Assembly (NCBI GenBank): GCA_938004315.1 | Contig: CALKWG010000187.1 | Coordinates: 1-7,746, forward strand | Length of the DNA: 7,746 nt | DNA from: an uncultured Spirochaetaceae bacterium | GTDB lineage: Bacteria; Spirochaetota; Spirochaetia; Treponematales; UBA12059 | Direction of reading: 5' to 3' | In this document: one piece after another, positions 1-6,889 of the stretch | How positions within the stretch are numbered: position 1 is the first letter of the stretch | Layout of the letters: every line of letters starts with the position of its first letter | Notes under the pieces: generated by a model | The model's database searches: none | What the model saw: the letters and a program-made list of their open reading frames with translations, nothing else | What the model was told of the DNA's origin: nothing | Position numbers and translations under genes: made by a program

Positions 1-309
1 GTAGAACGAACGATCCTCGTAGGCGACGAGGGCGAGCCGGTAGCGCTCGGGCGGCTCGGCGCCCTCGGCCCTCTCTAAGCGCCACTGCCCGTCGCGGGCC
101 GTGCGGGCGGCCAGGAGCTCGCCGCCCGCGGCGTAGAGCGAGCTAGAGTATTCGGGCTCGTAGCTCGCCAAGGGATCGATGAAGAGGAGCGCCAGTATGA
201 ACGCTAGGCTCCCCGTCAAGGCCGGCGCGAGCGTCGGCGAACGCAGCGCCAGCCAGGCATAGCGCGCGCCGCGCGCGGCCTTGGCGGCCGCCCCGGCGGC
301 AAGCGGCAT
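1..309 (-). CDS. pbpC: Penicillin-binding protein 1C, N-terminal part (cut by window edge)
   Basis: Bifunctional peptidoglycan synthase (glycosyltransferase plus transpeptidase) of the PBP1C class, of which only the first 103 residues are visible. After a basic N-terminal segment of about 25 residues there is one hydrophobic membrane segment (about residues 27-44, ending FILALLFIDP). Then comes the entry to the glycosyltransferase domain: DGQWRLE at 73-79 matches the DGxWR stretch of E. coli PbpC, and YEDRSFY at 97-103 is glycosyltransferase motif 1, with Glu98 the expected catalytic base. The frame stays open to base 1. ATG at 309 is the only ATG, GTG or TTG I found in this frame back into the end of the upstream gene; its ribosome site (GAGAG, 4 bases away) is poor, so the start is less sure than the identity. 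It follows an alpha-2-macroglobulin gene, the classic partner of pbpC. The transpeptidase domain and C-terminal domain lie outside the window. Confidence 0.9.
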   Translation of the reverse strand, partial: MPLAAGAAAKAARGARYAWLALRSPTLAPALTGSLAFILALLFIDPLASYEPEYSSSLYAAGGELLAARTARDGQWRLERAEGAEPPERYRLALVAYEDRSFY

Positions 310-344
310 GGCGCTCTCTAGGAACCTGGCGATGGCCGAAAATC

Positions 345-374
345 CGGCGGCCGCCAGTATCCTGGCGGCCGCCG
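345..374 (-). other. Perfect 13-bp GC-rich hairpin between macroglobulin and pbpC
   Basis: Bases 345-357 (CGGCGGCCGCCAG) and 362-374 (CTGGCGGCCGCCG) are exact reverse complements around a 4-base loop. In the minus-strand RNA the loop is GAUA. The stem begins 6 bases after the macroglobulin stop codon and ends 35 bases before the pbpC start. It is followed on the minus strand by GGATTTTCGG, so there is only a four-T run, which makes it a poor intrinsic terminator. It could act as a partial terminator or attenuator, or protect the 3' end of the macroglobulin message. The stem is directly visible; the role is inference. Confidence 0.6.
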
Positions 375-380
375 ATCGCT

Positions 381-3300
381 CTAGCGTACGTTGCTCCTCG
401 GAGCCGGCGGCCGCGTGGTCGGCGGCGCCGCCACCGGGGTCAAGGGCCGCCCGGGTATGACCGCGAAGTATTCGGGGCGGTACATGGCCTCGACCGAAAC
501 GGCGGGCAGGAAGTATTCGCCCGCGTAGGTCTTGTTCACGAAGACGCGGAAGCTCTTGGTCTCGCCGCGCTCCAGGCCGAAGTAGGTCATCACGCGGTCG
601 TCGCGGACGTCCTGGTAGTCGTAGGGCGAGTTGCCGGCCCCTTCGTCCTGATCGCCCGAGCGGCCGACGCGGAGGTTCCCGATCTCCCAGCCCGAGGGCG
701 AGCGGAAGGTCAGGGCCAGGTCGCCTAAGCGTTCGCCCGTGCGGTTGGCGACCGTAAGCTCGACGATCATGTCCTGCCCGAGGCCGAGCGACGCGGGGTC
801 GACCTGCGCCTCGGCGTTATCGAGGTAGCGGACGGCGAGCGCCAGGCCTCGCTCGGCGGCCGTCTCGCGCCCGGGCAGGGGCGTGCCGGTCGCGGCGACG
901 CGGGCGTAGACGGCGGCGGCCCCTTCGTTCTGTAGGCTCAGGCGCAGCGCGCCCGTCCCCGCGGCCAAAGGCAACCTGGCTACGGCGCGGTCGACGACGA
1001 CGCTGCCCTGCCCGCCCTCGTACGAATAGCGCAGCCTGGCCTCGCCGCTCGCGGCGGCCTTCATATACGGCAGGGCCGCGATCAGGGCGTAGCTTAAAGA
1101 CTGCGTCGAGTAGCCTACGCGCCTACCCGAGAGATCCTCGGCGATGGACTTGAAGAGCGGCAGGGCGCGCGCCGAGTCGCCCAAGCGATTCAGGGCGTCG
1201 AGCACCACGGCCTTCTCCCTGAGCTCCGAGCCGTAGACGCGGTCGATGCCGTCATAAGGCCGTAGGTCTATCGACGAGCCGCGTATGAGCTCGGCCGCCC
1301 GCGCCCGCTGCCCTGCCAGGGCGTAGGCCGCGGCTAGTTGGTAGAGCGCCGCGCTGCGATGCGGCCCGTATTCTACGAAGCGATTCATGGCCGCCAACTC
1401 GGGCGCCTTGGCCAGGGCCAGCACGTACAGCCGGTAGGCCTGCTCGGACTTGGCCCAATCTTCACGGCCGGCGAATTGCGAGGCCTGGGTCCGCAGGAAC
1501 GAAACGGCGGCGTCCTTGATGCCCGCCGGCAGGGCGTAGCCCTGCTGCTCGGCCATGACCAGGAAGTGGGTCACATAGACCGATAGCCAGGAGTTCTCCT
1601 CGTAGCCGCCGGGCCAGAACACGAAGCCGCCGCGCGCGGTCTGGAAGTCGGGTAGCTTAGCCAGCGCCGCGCCGACGTTGGCGCGCGTCGCCTCCAGCTC
1701 AGCGGGGCTCAAGGCCATGGCGTCGGCGAGGAAGAGCTGCGGGAAGGCCTTGCTCGTAGTCTGCTCGGCGCAGCCGTGCGGATAGCCTATGAGCCATGAT
1801 AACGCGGCGCTTAAGTCGATGGGCGGCAGGAGGGAGAGCTCGAGCCAGGCCTGGTTCGACCCGGCTATGCCTGGGAGCTCTATCGATAGCTCGGCGTTCT
1901 TGCGCCCGTCGACCATGGCGGACTCGACGGTCGTCACCGGCACCGCGGCCGAACGTACGGGGATCTCTACCGACTGGATAGAGCTACGCCTGCCGGGGGC
2001 TGAAAGCTCGGCCGTCAGCTTCACCGAGCCTAAGGCCTCGAGCATCTTGAGCTCGAAGACGACGAGCTCCTCGCCCTCTTCCTTCCAAGTCAGGTCCTTC
2101 TCGGCGGGGCCGACGATCTGTGCGGGCCCCTGGACCGTGAGCTTGACGCGGCCGCTTTGGTTCTTGCCGATGAAGCCGAAGGCCGCCACCGGTACCGACA
2201 CCGTCTCGCCGGGGCCGAGGACCCGCGGGGCGGTGATGAAGGCCATGAGCTCAGAGCGTACGGGACGCTCGAGCTCGGTCCGGCCGTAGGCGCCTTCGGG
2301 CGTTCCGGCCACGGCCATGAAGCGTACCGCCCCGACGTAGGGCCCGAGCTCCAGCTCATGGCCGCGGCTCTGGCCGCGCCCGAGCTCGAAGGGGCCGTAG
2401 AAGCGCACGACCGGCGGGAAGCGGCTGACCTTGCGGCTGCCGCCTGAGTCGCCGAATTCCGAGCCGCCTATGGCCAGGAGAGTCTGCAGGGAGCCAGAGA
2501 AGGCGTTGGCCACGTCCTTATACATATCGTAAGCCGACAAGGCGCTCGCCTCTTTTTTATAGAACTCGTTCCAGGGATTGGGCGCGCTATAGCGCGTGAT
2601 GCCTAAGAGCCCCTCGTCCACCACGGCCACCGTATAGCTCATGGCCTTGCCCGAGGCTTCGCGCACGGTGAAGGTCGCCTTGCGGTTAGGCTCAAGGGCC
2701 GCCGGAGCCTCGATGATCGGCTCGAGCCGCATAGCCGGATTTTCGACCATGATGGGCACGACGCCGTAGAGCCGTATAGGAAGGTCGTTGGCCGTCTGCA
2801 GGTGGGGCTGGACGAAGCTCACGTGCACGTAGACGTTCGGCGCCATGGCCTCGGTCGCCCGGAATTCGTAGACGGTCGAGCCGTCCTTGGCGTCGATCCA
2901 GCGCTGCTCGATGACGCGGCCTGCGCGCTCCACCGAGACGAAGGCGCGGCCTTCTTTGTTGGAAGGGAAGCTGACGCGGACCGGGTCGCCGACCGCATAG
3001 CGCTCCTTGTCCACTTGGAGACTCAGCATGAAGGCCGACCCGCCGCCTTCGCCGCGGCCGCGTCCCGCCCAGCCGGGCCAGTCCATGTAGAACACGGTTC
3101 CGGCGGCGTGGCCGCCCGACGAGTCGCTCACGCGTAGGAGGTAGCGGCCCCATTCGGGATAGTTGAGCCTGAGCTTATAACTGGCGCGGCCGTTCCGGAC
3201 GCGTATCGTCTCTTTCTTGATAAGCCGATTAAAGACGTCGGAGGCGTGCTCGGCCAGGCTTTCCTCGCCCTTCTCCCACCACCAGCGCCACTCGAGCTTA

Positions 3301-6038
3301 TAGAGCGAGACCTCGACCTGGGCGTCCGCGACGGGCTTACCCTCGCGGTCGACGACGAGGAGCTCGACGGCGTGGTCGGTATCGGTGAGGAGCATGCCGC
3401 GCGAGGCGTCGCCGGCAGGCAGCTTCAGGCCCACGTAGCGGGCGTAAGGATGGAAGTCCGCGCTGAACTGCTCGCTCGAGAAGAGCCCTGAGCGCTCGAA
3501 GGCGCGCGACAAGAAGCTCGCGCTTAAGGGCCCGGGCGCGGGGTATTCGCTCGACAGGTAGACGGGGAAGCGGGCTTCCCCCGAGCCGTCCAGGTAGCCG
3601 TCGAAGAGCACGGAGCGGCTCGATTCCACGGTTCGCAGGGGGTCGTAGAACGAGAAGCCGGGGTAATTACCCGGAGCCTTGCCCGAGGCGGCGAGCACCA
3701 TGGAGACGTCGGCCTTGAGCTCGGGCGCCGGCGCTCCGTGGAGCCAGGCGGCCTTGAGCCCCAGGGCCTGGGTATCGGCCGACAGGTACGGTTTATCCCC
3801 GAGGTCCAGGCTGAGCTTCAGGCGGTTGGGCATGACCGTCTCGACCTTAAGGCTCTTCGTGAAGGTCTTGTTACCTACTTTTACCTTGGCCGTCCAGGTA
3901 CCCGTGGGCGAGCTTTGCTCGGTGCCCGCCTTGATATAGTACATGCCGCCGACCGAGCCGCGGTAGACCTGCTGGCGTACGACCTGGCCTAAGGGGTTTA
4001 CGAGCTCGAAGCTGACGGGATGGTCGGCGGGCAGGGTTTTTAAGCGGTCGTAGAGCATGAACACGAGGTGCATGTCGTCGCCGGGGCGCCAGACGCCGCG
4101 CTCGCCGTAGATGAAGCCCTTGACGCCCGAGTCGGCGGTCTCGCCGCCTACGTCGAAGTGGCTTACGGCCAGGCGCTGCGAGGGGGCGAGCTTGAGGTAG
4201 CCCCGCTCGCGGCCGGTCTTGGCGCCGGCGGCCTCCACCACCATGAAGCTGGGCTGGCCTGCGGCGTCGGCCGCGGGCCTGAGCGTCGCCATACCGTTTG
4301 AGTCGGCCTTGGCGGAGGCTAGGAGCCTGAGGGCGTAGCTATAGACGGAGACCTGGGCGCCGGCCAAGGGACGGGCGGTCTTTAAGTCGCTCGCGGCGAC
4401 GCGCCAGGCGCCGTCGACGTCCTCGGTCGTCATGACGCCCACGTCGGAGACGAGGACGTTGCGCCTGGCCGTGCGGTCGCGGCCGTAGCGGGTCTGGTAG
4501 AAGGCCGGATGGCAGGGGTCCTCACGATAGCGGTAGTAGGCGTCCCAATCGAAGTATTCGTCGTAATAGTCCCAGTAGGAGTCGTCGTCGGAATCGCGGT
4601 CGACGATCGCGATAGGCGGGAACTTCCAAGTACCCGCGTCGGGGTGGTTGTTCCTACAGACGTAGCGTATATGATCGCGCGAAAAGGCGACGCGCAGCTG
4701 GAAGAGCCCGTCCGGATGTTTGGCCATAAGGGGGCTGAGATCCAGGGCTTGGGTTACCCACTGGTTCTTTTTGTCGTCGGTCCAATTGAGGTCGAGCTCG
4801 GCGCGCCAGACTACGTCGCCGACGCGCTTCAGCTCCTTGGCGCCGTTGAGCTCGTTCACCTGCAGGAACTGCAACATATTGTCGCCGTAGACGCGGAGCG
4901 CCTCGACGTAGACTTTGCCTAAGTTCTTGGTCTCGAGGAGCACGGTCGTTCCCTGCGTGCTCGGGACGATGACGCCCCCCGCGGGGAAGCGGACTTCGGG
5001 CTTATCCCATTGTATCTGCACCTGGGCCTGCACGGGCGTCGCCAAGGCGGGGCCGGCGGCGCCGTTAGCGCCTCCGGCCGCGCGGAGGCCGCGCTCCACG
5101 GTCATGGTCAGGTCCTCGGGCCAGGCGAGCGAGGCGTACACGCGCACGAGGCCTCCGTCGGTCTCGTAGCGTAGCTCGCCGCCGCCGGAGGCGCCTATGA
5201 GGCCGCGCAGGTCCTGCGATTTGTCCACGGGGCGGCTGAAGGACAGGCTCACGGCCGAGGGGCCGCCGGGCTCGGGGCCGCGCACCGATAGGAGCTCGAA
5301 ATCGCCGGAGGCCGGCACGCGGTAGCTACGCGAGCCGCGCTCCTTGGAGCCCAGGGCCTTGGCGTCCCAGCGGAGCGTAAGCTCGCCCGCGGAGGCGCCC
5401 TGCGGCACGCCGCTCACCGTGAAGCGATGCACGCCCGCGCCTTCGCTCCTCCAGGCGACCGGGAGGGCGCTCAGCCGGAGGCCGGCTCCTACGCTAGCCG
5501 AGACCAGGCGCTCGAGGCCGGCGCCCTCGTCGATATCTTCGGCGTAGACGAGGCCCTCGAGCGTAAGGCTGCCGTCCCAGGCGGCGTAGAGCTCGCCGGG
5601 TAGCACGCTCACGCTCGGCGCCGCGGCCTTGAGCTCGAAGCTGAACCAGCCGTTCTCAGGCTCGCCTAGGGCGGCGAAGTCGAAGACTACGCGGTAATCC
5701 TGGCCGGCCTTGAGCGGCGCGGCGGGGACGAAGTCGACGCGGGCGCCGTCCTGGCTCCAACGAACCGAGCCTTCGACCGCGGGGCTGATCGTGAACGGCA
5801 TGGCCCCGGCGAGCGTCGACGCGTCGCGGCTCCGCGAAAGGACGACGCCTATGGCCGAGCCCCGGGATACGATGCCGGCGCTATGGGCGACGACGAAGTC
5901 GGGGTTCGGGGCGCGGGCGCCGGCGTAACGCCCGCCGCCGCATGCCGCGAAGGCGAGCGTCAGGGCGGCCAGGGCGATGGCGGCCTTCGCCGATGCGGTA
6001 CGGCGGGCCTTCGGGGCTTGGTTCGATCGTGTGTTCAT
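381..6038 (-). CDS. Bacterial alpha-2-macroglobulin lipoprotein with intact thioester (YfhM type)
   Basis: Periplasmic protease trap of 1885 residues, longer than E. coli YfhM (about 1650). Residues 1-33 are a lipoprotein signal with a basic start, a hydrophobic core and lipobox FAAC, lipidated at Cys33. Next come an Ig-like module (about 45-135) and beta-sandwich domains (about 140-450), then an Asp/Tyr-rich patch at 481-506 and EDPCHP at 506-511. The MG2-like domain (about 640-735) carries the hallmark ERGVWRPGD (646-654). The bait-region domain spans about 1003-1225, with VAVVDEGLLGITRY at 1137-1150. The thioester domain (about 1390-1700) holds GYPHGCAEQTTS, with Cys1423, Glu1425 and Gln1426 all present. 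A C-terminal sandwich follows (RDDRVMTYF near 1812) and a Pro-rich tail from about 1861. The ATG has AAGGA 6 bases upstream. The gene precedes pbpC and lies 86 bases after adk. Identity is very secure; domain limits are approximate and read by eye against YfhM. Confidence 0.97.
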   Translation of the reverse strand: MNTRSNQAPKARRTASAKAAIALAALTLAFAACGGGRYAGARAPNPDFVVAHSAGIVSRGSAIGVVLSRSRDASTLAGAMPFTISPAVEGSVRWSQDGARVDFVPAAPLKAGQDYRVVFDFAALGEPENGWFSFELKAAAPSVSVLPGELYAAWDGSLTLEGLVYAEDIDEGAGLERLVSASVGAGLRLSALPVAWRSEGAGVHRFTVSGVPQGASAGELTLRWDAKALGSKERGSRSYRVPASGDFELLSVRGPEPGGPSAVSLSFSRPVDKSQDLRGLIGASGGGELRYETDGGLVRVYASLAWPEDLTMTVERGLRAAGGANGAAGPALATPVQAQVQIQWDKPEVRFPAGGVIVPSTQGTTVLLETKNLGKVYVEALRVYGDNMLQFLQVNELNGAKELKRVGDVVWRAELDLNWTDDKKNQWVTQALDLSPLMAKHPDGLFQLRVAFSRDHIRYVCRNNHPDAGTWKFPPIAIVDRDSDDDSYWDYYDEYFDWDAYYRYREDPCHPAFYQTRYGRDRTARRNVLVSDVGVMTTEDVDGAWRVAASDLKTARPLAGAQVSVYSYALRLLASAKADSNGMATLRPAADAAGQPSFMVVEAAGAKTGRERGYLKLAPSQRLAVSHFDVGGETADSGVKGFIYGERGVWRPGDDMHLVFMLYDRLKTLPADHPVSFELVNPLGQVVRQQVYRGSVGGMYYIKAGTEQSSPTGTWTAKVKVGNKTFTKSLKVETVMPNRLKLSLDLGDKPYLSADTQALGLKAAWLHGAPAPELKADVSMVLAASGKAPGNYPGFSFYDPLRTVESSRSVLFDGYLDGSGEARFPVYLSSEYPAPGPLSASFLSRAFERSGLFSSEQFSADFHPYARYVGLKLPAGDASRGMLLTDTDHAVELLVVDREGKPVADAQVEVSLYKLEWRWWWEKGEESLAEHASDVFNRLIKKETIRVRNGRASYKLRLNYPEWGRYLLRVSDSSGGHAAGTVFYMDWPGWAGRGRGEGGGSAFMLSLQVDKERYAVGDPVRVSFPSNKEGRAFVSVERAGRVIEQRWIDAKDGSTVYEFRATEAMAPNVYVHVSFVQPHLQTANDLPIRLYGVVPIMVENPAMRLEPIIEAPAALEPNRKATFTVREASGKAMSYTVAVVDEGLLGITRYSAPNPWNEFYKKEASALSAYDMYKDVANAFSGSLQTLLAIGGSEFGDSGGSRKVSRFPPVVRFYGPFELGRGQSRGHELELGPYVGAVRFMAVAGTPEGAYGRTELERPVRSELMAFITAPRVLGPGETVSVPVAAFGFIGKNQSGRVKLTVQGPAQIVGPAEKDLTWKEEGEELVVFELKMLEALGSVKLTAELSAPGRRSSIQSVEIPVRSAAVPVTTVESAMVDGRKNAELSIELPGIAGSNQAWLELSLLPPIDLSAALSWLIGYPHGCAEQTTSKAFPQLFLADAMALSPAELEATRANVGAALAKLPDFQTARGGFVFWPGGYEENSWLSVYVTHFLVMAEQQGYALPAGIKDAAVSFLRTQASQFAGREDWAKSEQAYRLYVLALAKAPELAAMNRFVEYGPHRSAALYQLAAAYALAGQRARAAELIRGSSIDLRPYDGIDRVYGSELREKAVVLDALNRLGDSARALPLFKSIAEDLSGRRVGYSTQSLSYALIAALPYMKAAASGEARLRYSYEGGQGSVVVDRAVARLPLAAGTGALRLSLQNEGAAAVYARVAATGTPLPGRETAAERGLALAVRYLDNAEAQVDPASLGLGQDMIVELTVANRTGERLGDLALTFRSPSGWEIGNLRVGRSGDQDEGAGNSPYDYQDVRDDRVMTYFGLERGETKSFRVFVNKTYAGEYFLPAVSVEAMYRPEYFAVIPGRPLTPVAAPPTTRPPAPRSNVR

Positions 6039-6044
6039 CGTGCT

Positions 6045-6049
6045 TCCTT
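6045..6049 (-). promoter_or_regulatory. Ribosome binding site of the macroglobulin gene
   Basis: AAGGA on the minus strand, 6 bases before the ATG at 6038. It supports that start, which is also where the lipoprotein signal peptide begins. Confidence 0.75.
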
Positions 6050-6124
6050 AGGTATTTATAGCTACCGAGCTAGCCCGCTCGAGGCGGCCGCTCTCCTGAC
6101 TTCGTCGATATCGGTCTAATGTCG

Positions 6125-6775
6125 CTATGGACGCTCGCCGGCTAAGAGCCGGCCCATGACGGCGCGTAGGACCTCCCACGCTTCGGGGGCGGCGCCGGTC
6201 GCGTCGACGGGTACCAAAGTATCGCGGGCCGCATAGAATTCCTTGAGGGGCTCGGTTAATTCCCGGTAGGCGACCAGCCGATTCCTCACCGACTCGACCG
6301 AATCGTCCTCGCGGATATAGAGCGCGCCGCCGCAGGCGTCGCAACGCGTCGGATCCTTAGTCGGGCTGAAAACTACGTGGTAGCTACGTCCGCAGGCTCG
6401 GCACATGCGGCGGCCGGAGAGGCGTTCGATGATCTTGGCGTCGTCCACCTCGAAGGAGATGACGTAATCCTCGGGTTGGAGGGCCGACAGGGACCGCGCT
6501 TGGGAGATGGTACGCGGAAAACCGTCGAGTATCCAGCCGCCGGCGAGGTCCGGGCGCGAGAGCCGTTCGCTGACGAGGTCGATGGTGAGCTCGTCCGGGA
6601 CGAGCCCGCCCTTGCCGATGATATCCTTGACCTTGAGCCCGAGAGGACGAGCCTCGCGTATCGCCGCCCTGAACATCTCCCCGGAGGAGATATGGGGGAT
6701 GCCGTAGGCTTTGGTCGCCTCGACCGCCATGGTGCCCTTGCCTGCGCCCGGGGGGCCGAAGAAAACGAATCTCAT
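6125..6775 (-). CDS. adk: Adenylate kinase with zinc-type lid
   Basis: Cytoplasmic enzyme that interconverts ATP + AMP and 2 ADP. The 216 residues match the usual long bacterial form. Walker A GPPGAGKGT lies at 7-15. The AMP-binding segment is HISSGEMFR at 28-36, where most homologues have STGDMLR; Arg36 is kept. LVPDELTID is at 58-66 and DGFPRT at 84-89, with Arg88 kept. The lid (about 122-160) holds Cys125-x2-Cys128 and Cys145-x2-Cys148, the four-cysteine zinc site found in many adenylate kinases but absent from E. coli. Arg123 and the RNRL segment at 164-167 fit the phosphate-binding arginines. Residue 16 is Met where Gln is common (GKGTQ). The ATG at 6775 has AAGGAG 9 bases upstream and starts directly at the beta strand before the P-loop, so the start is firm. 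The neighbour is not secY, with which adk is paired in many bacteria. The enzyme is expected to be active. Confidence 0.97.
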   Translation of the reverse strand: MRFVFFGPPGAGKGTMAVEATKAYGIPHISSGEMFRAAIREARPLGLKVKDIIGKGGLVPDELTIDLVSERLSRPDLAGGWILDGFPRTISQARSLSALQPEDYVISFEVDDAKIIERLSGRRMCRACGRSYHVVFSPTKDPTRCDACGGALYIREDDSVESVRNRLVAYRELTEPLKEFYAARDTLVPVDATGAAPEAWEVLRAVMGRLLAGERP

Positions 6776-6784
6776 CGCGCGCCG

Positions 6785-6790
6785 CTCCTT
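6785..6790 (-). promoter_or_regulatory. Strong ribosome binding site of adk, preceded by an A-tract
   Basis: AAGGAG on the minus strand, 9 bases before the adk ATG. It is the end of a run of eight A residues (6789-6796), so the site sits in an unstructured A-rich segment that should favour ribosome loading. Confidence 0.8.
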
Positions 6791-6835
6791 TTTTTTAGCT
6801 CCGCATGGCGCCGCACGCGCGATGCTTCCGCCACC

Positions 6836-6841
6836 ATAATA
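6836..6841 (-). promoter_or_regulatory. Possible -10 element of an adk promoter
   Basis: TATTAT on the minus strand matches the TATAAT consensus at five of six positions and is directly preceded by TG. It lies about 60 bases before the adk ATG, a plausible distance. No good -35 hexamer is present at 16-18 bases spacing (GTGTTT or TGTTTA is the best available), so the call is weak. It would give adk, and perhaps the macroglobulin and pbpC, a start separate from the gene upstream. Confidence 0.3.
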
Positions 6842-6847
6842 CAGAAT

Positions 6848-6885
6848 CGCGCCGGGGTAAACACCGGCCGCGCTATCCCGGCGCG
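6848..6885 (-). terminator. Terminator-like hairpin after the NadD-like gene
   Basis: Bases 6848-6856 (CGCGCCGGG) and 6877-6885 (CCCGGCGCG) are exact reverse complements with a 20-base loop. The stem starts 4 bases after the stop codon of the NadD-like gene. On the minus strand it is followed by ATTCTGTATTAT, which is T-rich but not a clean T-run. A second fold is possible using the same downstream arm: GCCGG pairs with CCGGC around an 8-base loop and is extended by three pairs past a bulged G. It may be a weak intrinsic terminator; the arms are visible, the function is inferred. Confidence 0.4.
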
Positions 6886-6889
6886 GCGT

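Noticed and set aside
1789..2289. Open frame of 166 codons on the plus strand, and many shorter ones within 381-6038
   Set aside because: All lie antisense or out of frame inside the securely identified macroglobulin gene; their Arg, Ala, Pro and Ser-rich products are typical shadow translations.
6055..6060. TATAAA on the minus strand as a -10 element for the macroglobulin gene
   Set aside because: Transcription from it would begin at about 6048, inside the ribosome binding site, and no -35 is present at the right distance (CTCGAG at 6078-6083).
6066..6081. Inverted repeat CGAGC/GCTCG between adk and the macroglobulin gene as a terminator
   Set aside because: The stem has only 5 bp with a 6-base loop and no T-run follows on the minus strand.
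6803..6825. Hairpin in the adk leader as a riboswitch or terminator
   Set aside because: The stem is two 4-bp pieces with a mismatch, no T-run follows, and it resembles no riboswitch I know; kept only as part of the leader observation.
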